Shown here in pieces: positions 1 to 6,408 of a stretch of DNA of 14,798 nt. The stretch is from Candidatus Poribacteria bacterium (GTDB taxonomy: Bacteria > Poribacteria > WGA-4E > WGA-3G): positions 1 to 14,798 of the forward strand of contig RKRO01000211.1 in NCBI GenBank assembly GCA_007571355.1, in the 5' to 3' direction. The notes under the pieces are model-generated. The model had not been told where the DNA came from. It searched no databases and worked only from the letters and a program-made list of their open reading frames with translations. Every line of letters begins with the position of its first letter. Within the stretch, counting starts at the first letter, position 1. A program made the position numbers and the translations under genes.

Positions 1-568
1 AATCGTGATAGAGCCGGTCGAGGACAATAATATTCGGTGCAATAACGAGGAAGTTGCGCGAAAGCTGAGAATCAGATTCATACAGTTTGTGAAAAAAACA
101 CCAGGCGATTACAAGACTCATCACCTTTGTTTTCCCCGTACCGGTTGCCATCTTTATCACAAACCGCCGCCAATTCTCGTCAAACATCCCCGTGGCAATA
201 GCACCGTAACTGTCAAAACGCATGAGATCGAATTTATCTTTCACTTTGACGACATCATAGAGATAAATGATGGTTTCGAGTACCCCGCGTTGAGCGAAGT
301 AATAGCAAAACTCAGTCGATGTGCTGTCACTCTGTTCTTGAAAGTGTGATGTCTTGAACCACCAATTGAGGAGTGCTGTGCTTGTTTTGGAGGCACCGCT
401 GTAGTTGTTGTCCCGCCACGTTTTGACTTGCTCCCGGATCTTTTGCACAAGTGGTGGCAGTAGCATTTCGTATCCTAAATCGAACAGCAGTGATTGATCC
501 GGAAGCCAACGCACCGAAGGATCAATGATTGCGTGTGGAGATTCAGGAAAGTCGGGGTGTAAAGCCAT
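1..568 (-). CDS. Partial (5' end) type III restriction (Res)-like DEAD/DEAH helicase
   Basis: This reading frame is open from an ATG at 566-568 to the window edge and gives 189 residues with no stop. An in-frame TAG lies about 28 bases upstream and no other start lies between, so the ATG is the first possible start. Residues 139-148 (KMATGTGKTK) are a Walker A/motif I, with K146 the nucleotide-binding lysine. Residues 173-185 (FLVIAPNIIVLDR) match the motif Ia region of type III restriction Res subunits and related SF2 helicases. The N-terminal part (PSVRW, LGYE.LLPPLVQKIREQVK, LLNWWF, YYFAQR..LETIIYLYDV) resembles the leader of large stand-alone Res-like proteins. The helicase core beyond motif Ia and any nuclease domain are outside the window, so whether it restricts DNA is not known from this sequence. 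No good ribosome binding site precedes the ATG. A likely promoter lies at 612-640. It is probably an accessory defence-type gene beside housekeeping genes. Confidence 0.82.
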   Translation of the reverse strand, partial: MALHPDFPESPHAIIDPSVRWLPDQSLLFDLGYEMLLPPLVQKIREQVKTWRDNNYSGASKTSTALLNWWFKTSHFQEQSDSTSTEFCYYFAQRGVLETIIYLYDVVKVKDKFDLMRFDSYGAIATGMFDENWRRFVIKMATGTGKTKVMSLVIAWCFFHKLYESDSQLSRNFLVIAPNIIVLDRLYHD

Positions 569-611
569 GACTGTTAGTTGTTTTTTATTGGATTCCTATT
601 TTCGTGGTGCT

Positions 612-640
612 ATTGTATCAAAAGCAGATTGGAATTACAA
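612..640 (-). promoter_or_regulatory. Putative sigma70-type promoter of the Res-like gene
   Basis: On the minus strand there is TTGTAA (635-640), a 17-bp spacer and TACAAT (612-617). This matches 4/6 and 5/6 of the consensus hexamers at ideal spacing. The expected transcript start is near 605, giving a leader of about 37 bases before the ATG at 568. Inferred from sequence only. Confidence 0.5.
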
Positions 641-669
641 GCCGAATATGGGAAAGAGCGCACGTAAGC

Positions 670-693
670 GGCGAGGTTAGGAAAAACCTCGCC
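670..693. repeat. GC-rich inverted repeat between the DUF255 gene and the Res-like gene
   Basis: The arms GGCGAGGTT (670-678) and AACCTCGCC (685-693) are perfectly complementary, 9 bp, with a 6-base loop. It sits 30 bases after the stop of the DUF255 gene and could end or protect that transcript. No run of T follows on either strand, so it is not a standard intrinsic terminator. It could also be a REP-like dispersed palindrome. The rest of the gap holds only the putative promoter at 612-640. Confidence 0.6.
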
Positions 694-722
694 AGCGGTG
701 GATTTATAGAAGCCTGCATACA

Positions 723-2786
723 TTATTGCAGCATCTCCACGAATGCTTCAACATCTGTTGTCGGGGCTTGGCAGGCATAGTTTTCGCAGATGTATGCTGT
801 TGCGGTGTTGTCTACTTGGGTTTTGCCAACAAGAAGGGGTAATGTCTGTCCGTCTGCTGATTCGCTTAAGGCGACGATTTTGTTGGGTTGATAGATGCCG
901 TGCAACGCTGTTAACATCGCCGCTGTCTTTGAATCAACTTTTTTACCGACGATGGCGATTTCCTTGGGAGTAGACAGCAGGAACGCTAACTCACAGAGCA
1001 GTTGTCCTGACCCTGTTGGCATTCCCTCCATCTGATGGAAGTAGAGTTTTAAGGTTTCAGCAGCTTTGTCATGGAATTTAGGGTTGTCGAGGTGTTTGGC
1101 GAGTCGTAAGAGGCTATGGATCGCCATGGATGCACCGGAAGGCGTGGCACCGTCGTAAGCGGATTTGGATTGGACGATGAGCGTCTCGTGCGCTTTACCG
1201 GTGAAGAAGAATCCATCGCCTGCGTCGTCTCCGAATTGGTCAATCATGATCTGTGCAAGGCGTTTTGCCTCCGTGAGCCAGCGCGGTTCAAAACTGGCTT
1301 CGTAGAGCGCGATGAGTCCAGCGATGAAGTAGGAATAGTCCTCAAGATAGGCGTTGAGATGGCTTTTGCCCGCACGGTAGGTCCGCAAGAGAAGTCCGTT
1401 GTCTTGGGATAGCGTCGTTAAAACGAATTCGGCGGACTTTTTGCATGCTTCAAGGTATTCGGATTTCCCGGTTAATTGGTATCCCATCGCCATGCCTCGG
1501 ATCATAATGCCGTTCCAACTGGTTAGGATTTTGTCGTCAAGTCCAGGTTTAATCCGTTTTTCTCTCTCTTCAAAGAGTTTCTGTCTTCCGTCTGCAAGGA
1601 GATTTTCTAGTGCTCCAAGATCCATTTGCAGCTTTCGAGCGAAGATGTCGGGTGGCGTTTGGACGTGGAGGATATTTTCACCTTCAAAGTTGCCTTGTGG
1701 TGTGATGTCGTAATACTCACAGAAGATTTCGGCGTTCTCTTCGCCGATGATGTCTTCGACATCGTTGGGTTCCCAGACGAAGAATTTGCCTTCTACACCT
1801 TCGCTATCGGCATCTTGTGTAGAATAGAAACCGCCGTTCGCTGCGTCGTACATCTCTCGAAGCACATAGTCGAGGGTCTCGGTAGCGATGTGGCGATAGA
1901 AAGGTTTTTGGGTGGCTTGGTACGCCTCGAAATAAGCGACAACGAGTTGGGCGTTGTCGTAAAGCATTTTCTCAAAATGTGGGACAAGCCAGTGTGCATC
2001 AGTGGAGTACCGATGGAAACCTCCGCCGAGTTGGTCGTACATCCCGCCACGCGCCATTTTTTCTAAGGTGAGCTCTACCATCTCTAAGGCGTTGGCGTTG
2101 CCGCTGTGATGCCAATAGCGTAAGAGAAAAGGCAATCCCATGCTGGGTGGAAATTTGGGAGCGTTGCCGAATCCGCCGTGTTGGGCATCGAATTGCGATC
2201 GGTACTGTTGAAACGCGCGGGTCATCAGTTCTTCCGTGAGTTCGTGTTCGTGCGGATCGACGACATTACTTATCCGATTGAGCTGCAGTGTGAGTTGATC
2301 CGCTTGTTGTAGTACTTGCGCGTTTTTGTCGTTGAATGCCTCTGCTACGGCCTCCATCACCTTTGGAAATCCCGGTCTTCCGTATCGGTCAGTGGGCGGA
2401 TAATAGGTGCCGCCGTAAAAGGGTTTGAGATCCGGTGTGAGGAAAACGGTCATGGGCCACCCGCCTTGACGGGTCATGACTTGGACAGCATTCATGTAGA
2501 TGTCGTCTAAATCGGGACGCTCTTCTCGGTCAACTTTGATGTTGATGAAGAGTTCGTTCATGACGGCGGCGATCTCCTCGTTTTCAAAGGATTCGCGCTC
2601 CATGACGTGGCACCAATGGCATGCGGAGTAACCGATGCTCAGGAGAATAGGCTTCTGCTCTTGTTTGGCGCGCGCTATCGCTTCTTCGCCCCACGGATAC
2701 CAGTCAACCGGATTGTGTGCGTGCTGGAGCAAATAGGGGCTTGTTTCATGAATAAGGCGGTTGGTGTGTGCGGGTGTATCGTGCAT
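723..2786 (-). CDS. DUF255 / thioredoxin-domain protein (YyaL/SPATA20 family)
   Basis: The protein has 687 residues, the normal length for this family. Residues 1-165 form a thioredoxin-like domain: the family opening TNRLIHETSPYLLQHAHNPVDW, then the redox-type motif C56-H-W-C59 in SACHWCHVMERESF, then the KVDREERPD stretch. The remainder (about 180-687) is the alpha/alpha-toroid (glycosidase/epimerase-like) domain, with family signatures PHFEKMLYDNAQL (269-281), QDADSEG, ILTSWNG and YDGATPSGAS. No signal peptide or membrane segment is visible, so it should be cytosolic. The family's biochemical role is not established; a redox or sugar-related function is inferred from the folds. The start at 2784-2786 is chosen because GGAG lies 9 bases upstream and the family N terminus begins here. 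A longer frame to 2927 would run through tRNA-Glu and add residues unlike the family. It may be transcribed from the tRNA promoter, as no convincing promoter was found in 2787-2882. Confidence 0.93.
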   Translation of the reverse strand: MHDTPAHTNRLIHETSPYLLQHAHNPVDWYPWGEEAIARAKQEQKPILLSIGYSACHWCHVMERESFENEEIAAVMNELFINIKVDREERPDLDDIYMNAVQVMTRQGGWPMTVFLTPDLKPFYGGTYYPPTDRYGRPGFPKVMEAVAEAFNDKNAQVLQQADQLTLQLNRISNVVDPHEHELTEELMTRAFQQYRSQFDAQHGGFGNAPKFPPSMGLPFLLRYWHHSGNANALEMVELTLEKMARGGMYDQLGGGFHRYSTDAHWLVPHFEKMLYDNAQLVVAYFEAYQATQKPFYRHIATETLDYVLREMYDAANGGFYSTQDADSEGVEGKFFVWEPNDVEDIIGEENAEIFCEYYDITPQGNFEGENILHVQTPPDIFARKLQMDLGALENLLADGRQKLFEEREKRIKPGLDDKILTSWNGIMIRGMAMGYQLTGKSEYLEACKKSAEFVLTTLSQDNGLLLRTYRAGKSHLNAYLEDYSYFIAGLIALYEASFEPRWLTEAKRLAQIMIDQFGDDAGDGFFFTGKAHETLIVQSKSAYDGATPSGASMAIHSLLRLAKHLDNPKFHDKAAETLKLYFHQMEGMPTGSGQLLCELAFLLSTPKEIAIVGKKVDSKTAAMLTALHGIYQPNKIVALSESADGQTLPLLVGKTQVDNTATAYICENYACQAPTTDVEAFVEMLQ

Positions 2787-2882
2787 TTGTATTTTCTCCA
2801 ATGTATAGGATTCTATATCAGAAGGTATTCGCGCGCTTAAGACAATGGGCGGGGAGTAGGCACGCCCTAACAAGAGAGGAAA

Positions 2883-2954
2883 TACCGCTACGGGGATTCG
2901 AACCCCGGTTTGATGGCTGAGAACCATCCGTCCTAACCCCTAGACGATAGCGGC
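2883..2954 (-). tRNA. tRNA-Glu (anticodon CUC)
   Basis: It folds as a 72-base cloverleaf on the minus strand. The acceptor stem is GCCGCTA/TAGCGGT (one G-U pair at the end), with T8-C9. The D arm runs GTC to GAC. The anticodon stem is GATGG/CCATC with loop TTCTCAG, giving anticodon CTC (reads GAG). The variable loop has 4 bases, and the T arm is CGGGG-TTCGAAT-CCCCG. The discriminator is A73 and no CCA is encoded. It lies 22 bases after tRNA-Gln and is probably in the same transcript. Confidence 0.96.
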
Positions 2955-2976
2955 ACATTGATATAAGAGTAGAGAA

Positions 2977-3047
2977 CTGCCCGGGAAGGACTCGAACCTT
3001 CACTACATGGTCCAGAGCCATGCGTCCTACCATTAGACGACCGGGCA
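2977..3047 (-). tRNA. tRNA-Gln (anticodon CUG)
   Basis: It folds as a 71-base cloverleaf. The acceptor stem is TGCCCGG/CCGGGCA; the U1-A72 pair and discriminator G73 are typical of glutamine tRNA. The D arm runs GTC to GAC. The anticodon stem is CATGG/CCATG with loop CTCTGGA, giving anticodon CTG (reads CAG). The T arm is GAAGG-TTCGAGT-CCTTC. CCA is not encoded. It is the first gene behind the promoter at 3078-3106. Confidence 0.96.
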
Positions 3048-3077
3048 TTGACACGCATTTACAGCATACTGTGTTTA

Positions 3078-3106
3078 AGTATACCTTAAGAAATCGCGTT
3101 TGTCAA
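3078..3106 (-). promoter_or_regulatory. Strong sigma70-type promoter for the tRNA-Gln/tRNA-Glu pair
   Basis: On the minus strand there is a perfect TTGACA (3101-3106), a 17-bp spacer and TATACT (3078-3083, 5/6). Transcription should start near 3071, about 24 bases before the tRNA-Gln 5' end. The -35 box begins 14 bases after the nuoN stop, and no terminator stem fits between them. nuo transcripts may therefore read through into the tRNAs. Confidence 0.85.
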
Positions 3107-3119
3107 TTTTTTCAATAAT

Positions 3120-4610
3120 CTACTGCATCGGTATCACAGAGACTGATATATTTGAGAATGTATAGAAGATATTCAGGAATCCGATAAAAACCGTTGGAAT
3201 AACGAATACGCTCAGCAATGCAAAGGTGCCGGTGGAAAAGGAGACGCGATCGGTTTCTTCGCTTGTATCTTCCAGAAACATCGCTTTCACAATACGAGCA
3301 TAATAGTAGAGCGAAACGACACTATTGAGTAAACCGACAAGGGCGAGCCAATAATACCCTTGTTCAAGGACGGCAGTGAAGAGGATCCATTTTCCGAAGA
3401 ATCCTGCAAACGGCGGAATCCCAGTTAATGAAAAGAGGAAAGTCATCATTGCAACAGCGACTAACGGAGCGCGTGAACTGAGACCGCGATACCCGTTAAT
3501 CGTTTCACTTCCCATCTCATTCGCAACGAGGACAACAACATAAAACGCCCCCAGGTTCATAAAAAGATAGACGACAAGGTAGAAAAGGATTGCACCAATA
3601 CCTTCAGAAGTGAGGAGGACACCACCCATCAATAGGTAACCACCGTGTGCGATACTGGAATACGCCAATAGACGTTTCACGTTCTGTTGGGGGAGGGCTG
3701 CGAGGTTCCCAACAGTCATTGTCAATGCAGAGACGATCGCTAACATGAAGGGCCAATCAACGGCTTCCATGAGTCCAGTGGAGCCAAACCCAGTGTAGAA
3801 AAACCTGATGAACAGTGCGAAGCCTGCGGACTTTGAAGCGACCGATAAGAAGGCAGTTATTGGGATAGGTGCACCTTCGTAAACGTCAGGTGACCACATG
3901 TGAAACGGCACAGAGGCTATTTTGTAACCTATGCCTGCAAGGACGAAGGTGATCGCAATCAGCAGGGTAAGCGATGATACCTCTCCTGAAGCGAGGAGTT
4001 CGGCGAGTCGTCCACCGATTTGTGTCAGATCGCCGGTGCCTGCCATCCCAAACAGAAGCGACAGCCCGAAAAGCATTGTTCCGGATGCAACTGCGCCGTA
4101 GGTAATGTATTTAAACGCGGCTTCACTTGAACGGGGATTATGCGTCAAGAACCCGGCGAGAATATAGGATGTAAGGCTGACTGTCTCTAACGCGATAAAT
4201 ATCATCAACAGATTCGTTGCGGATGCCATGAGAAACATACCGAGGGTGATAACTAATAGGAGTGCGTAGTATTCGCCTTTCAATTTCGCGTCAAGTTCCT
4301 CAGAACGGAGTGAAAAGAGGATCGTCGCGGCAGTCGCGAGGAGTAGCAGGACCTTGAAGAAGGTCGAAAATACGTCCAACTGGATCATTCCCAAAAAGAG
4401 GGAGACAGGTTCTCCTTTTCCGAAGGAAAAGTGTATAAACAGAACGGCGGCGAGTGTACAGAGGCACCCGACAAGCGCGAGGTGTGCGACCGCGACGCTC
4501 TCTCTATTTTTCACAATGAGATCAAGAATGATAACAGCGGTGGCGAAAATTACGAGTAAGATTTCTGGGCTGAAATGTAGGAGGCTGTCAATATTACTTA
4601 AGGGTTGCAT
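3120..4610 (-). CDS. nuoN: NADH-quinone oxidoreductase subunit N (NuoN), antiporter-like
   Basis: This 496-residue polytopic membrane protein is one of three Mrp antiporter-like proton-channel subunits of complex I. It sits in the membrane arm next to the NuoA/J/K/H group. Typical ionisable residues in the helices are present: E142 (IALETVSLTSY), K167 (AAFKY, the NuoN-type lysine), K230 (GYKIASVPFHMWSPDVYEGAP), K260 (SVASKSAGF), K312 (NVKRLLAYSSIAH) and K407 (FFGKW). The HMWSPDVYEGAP signature with K rather than E in the last half-channel separates NuoN from NuoM. The start codon is preceded by AGGAGG overlapping the nuoM stop (TAGGAGG), with a 16-base gap, so translation is probably coupled. 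It is the last gene of the nuo cluster. Confidence 0.97.
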   Translation of the reverse strand: MQPLSNIDSLLHFSPEILLVIFATAVIILDLIVKNRESVAVAHLALVGCLCTLAAVLFIHFSFGKGEPVSLFLGMIQLDVFSTFFKVLLLLATAATILFSLRSEELDAKLKGEYYALLLVITLGMFLMASATNLLMIFIALETVSLTSYILAGFLTHNPRSSEAAFKYITYGAVASGTMLFGLSLLFGMAGTGDLTQIGGRLAELLASGEVSSLTLLIAITFVLAGIGYKIASVPFHMWSPDVYEGAPIPITAFLSVASKSAGFALFIRFFYTGFGSTGLMEAVDWPFMLAIVSALTMTVGNLAALPQQNVKRLLAYSSIAHGGYLLMGGVLLTSEGIGAILFYLVVYLFMNLGAFYVVVLVANEMGSETINGYRGLSSRAPLVAVAMMTFLFSLTGIPPFAGFFGKWILFTAVLEQGYYWLALVGLLNSVVSLYYYARIVKAMFLEDTSEETDRVSFSTGTFALLSVFVIPTVFIGFLNIFYTFSNISVSVIPMQ

Positions 4611-4626
4611 ACTTTCCAGTAACCTC

Positions 4627-6156
4627 CTATATCGCGTGCAGGACGTTTATGAGATTGGTCACGGATTCTCTGAACATATCAATAGCGAGGTTCGGCCAGA
4701 CACCGAGTAAAACAGTTAAAATTGCAAGGGGGACCAGCGTCAGAATTTCACGTCCGTTGATTTCTGAGAGTGCCTCATATTTCGGATTAAGAGTGCCTAA
4801 GAAGACCCTCTGAAGTGTCCAGAGGAAGTATGCGGCACCGACAACAATACCGATTGTGGACAATATGGTCAAGAACTTGAATTTATCATAGGCACCGAGT
4901 AGAGAGAGAGCCTCTCCGACAAACCCGCTCAAGCCGGGCAACCCGAGAGAAGCCATGAACGCCAGCGTCGTGATGCCAGTATAAATTGGCATTCTGGTTC
5001 CCAGACCGCCGAAGCCGTTGATCTCACGATGGTGAGCTCTGTCATAGAGGACACCGACGAGTAGGAACAGCATCGCACTGATGACCCCGTGGTTAAACAT
5101 TTGGAGGATTGCCCCTGTGATACCGGGGTCATTTCGGGCGGCAAGCCCCAAGATGACGAAACCCATGTGTCCGATACTGGAATACGCGACCAACTTCTTA
5201 AAATCGGTTTGTGCCAGTGCGCAAAACGAACCGTAGACGATATTGATGAAACCAAGCAGTGCAAGGCTGTTGCCCCAGAAACCGATCCCGTTGGTAAAAT
5301 GGTCTAAACCTTGTGGGAACATCGCCATATTCACGCGAACGAGTCCGTAAGTTCCCATTTTTAGAAGAATACCTGCAAGGATAACACTGATAGCTGTCGG
5401 TGCTTCGACGTGTGCATCGGGGAGCCATGTATGGAAGGGAAAGATCGGTACCTTAACAGCAAACCCGATAAAGAAACCGAGGAATACCCATATTTGGAAA
5501 TCCGAATCGGCGAGCGCGTGTCCTTGTGTAGCAGCTAAGGTGATGAGTGTTGGAATATCAAATGTTCGCAAGCCTTCGGCGACTCCGTTAACAATATTGC
5601 TATTGAGGTAGACGGCTATCATGGCAACCAGCATCAACACACTACCGAAGAGGGTGTAGAGGAAGAATTTAATCGCGGCGTATTCGCGGCGGGGTCCCCC
5701 CCAAATGCCAATAAGGAAATACATCGGCAGTAGGGTCAGTTCAAAGAAAACGTAGAACAGGAATAGGTCTAACGCGGCGAAGAATCCGAGCATCCCTGTT
5801 TCGAGCAGGAGAAACAGTGCCATATACGCCTTAATACCCTTTTCGATGTTGCGCCACGAAGCGATAACACAGATGGGACCTAAGAGGGCAGTAAGGAGTA
5901 AAAGGGTTACGCTGAGCCCGTCGACACCGATGTGATACTGGATATTGAATGCATCAATCCAAGGAACAGGGCCGTGGAAAAACTGCGTTCCCGCAGTTGA
6001 TCGGTCATAAGTGATGAATAGGTATACTGCAAGTGCAAGCGGAATGAGCGTAAAAAGGAGCGTAACGCGTTTAACCAGTTCCTCCGATTCGCGGGGCAGC
6101 AGTAAAACAACAATCATTCCCAGCAACGGGATAAAAATCATTAGCGACAATAACAT
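4627..6156 (-). CDS. nuoM: NADH-quinone oxidoreductase subunit M (NuoM), antiporter-like
   Basis: The 509-residue protein starts MLLSLMIFIPLLG and is the middle antiporter-like pumping subunit of complex I. Channel residues at expected places are E139 (FFELTLLPMY), K235 (FAVKVPIFPFHTWLPDAHVEAPT region), K266 (ILLKMGTYG), the DFKKLVAYSSIGHMGF signature (318-333) and E415 (GFVGE), the NuoM-type glutamate in the distal half-channel. I prefer the ATG at 6154-6156, because NuoM proteins begin directly with the first membrane helix and GAGG lies about 11 bases upstream. An in-frame ATG at 6198 would add a polar 14-residue leader (MPKYLIIKKEDSHE), and its possible ribosome site GGTGG lies inside a stem-loop (6203-6221). 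The gap to nuoL is about 250 bases. Confidence 0.96.
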   Translation of the reverse strand: MLLSLMIFIPLLGMIVVLLLPRESEELVKRVTLLFTLIPLALAVYLFITYDRSTAGTQFFHGPVPWIDAFNIQYHIGVDGLSVTLLLLTALLGPICVIASWRNIEKGIKAYMALFLLLETGMLGFFAALDLFLFYVFFELTLLPMYFLIGIWGGPRREYAAIKFFLYTLFGSVLMLVAMIAVYLNSNIVNGVAEGLRTFDIPTLITLAATQGHALADSDFQIWVFLGFFIGFAVKVPIFPFHTWLPDAHVEAPTAISVILAGILLKMGTYGLVRVNMAMFPQGLDHFTNGIGFWGNSLALLGFINIVYGSFCALAQTDFKKLVAYSSIGHMGFVILGLAARNDPGITGAILQMFNHGVISAMLFLLVGVLYDRAHHREINGFGGLGTRMPIYTGITTLAFMASLGLPGLSGFVGEALSLLGAYDKFKFLTILSTIGIVVGAAYFLWTLQRVFLGTLNPKYEALSEINGREILTLVPLAILTVLLGVWPNLAIDMFRESVTNLINVLHAI

Positions 6157-6202
6157 CTCGTGGGAATCCTCTTTTTTAATTATTAAGTACTTGGGCATCG
6201 TT

Positions 6203-6221
6203 CCACCGCGTTTCGCGATGG
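6203..6221 (-). promoter_or_regulatory. Stem-loop in the nuoL-nuoM gap, upstream of nuoM
   Basis: On the minus strand, CCATCGCG-AAA-CGCGGTGG forms an 8-bp stem (one U-G pair) with a 3-base loop, ending 5 bases before the alternative ATG of nuoM. It would hide the GGTGG that could serve that start. It may affect nuoM translation or mRNA stability; this is inferred. Confidence 0.45.
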
Positions 6222-6368
6222 TGCTTAGTAAAATTCAACGAAATCTTAACCCTGTAGGTGGTTTCGCTTGCGTATTTCTGCGAATCCTTGAATCTCTATA
6301 GAGAGAATGCTTTATTTTAATCGTTAAAAACTTTCGTTATCCAGAGACGGGCAACACTCACCGAAGAC

Positions 6369-6393
6369 CTGCCTGAAACGTAGTGGAAGGCAG
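6369..6393 (-). promoter_or_regulatory. Possible stem-loop just after nuoL
   Basis: CTGCCT and AGGCAG arms (6 bp) surround a 13-base loop, 16 bases after the nuoL stop at 6409. No T run follows, so it is not a clear terminator. It could partly protect or attenuate the transcript between nuoL and nuoM. Confidence 0.25.
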
Positions 6394-6408
6394 CCCAGGG
6401 GTACATAG

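Noticed and set aside
5..349. 114-residue plus-strand frame at the left edge
   Set aside because: It is antisense to the Res-like reading frame, which has clear helicase motifs.
1626..2066. 146-residue plus-strand frame
   Set aside because: It lies fully antisense inside the DUF255 gene and shows no family features.
2847..2867. Possible terminator GGGCG/CGCCC (5 bp, 11-base loop) after tRNA-Glu
   Set aside because: The stem is short, the loop is long and there is no T run, so it is too weak to call.
6290..6345. Possible promoter in the A/T-rich part of the nuoL-nuoM gap
   Set aside because: No hexamer pair with acceptable match and spacing was found; A/T richness alone is not enough.
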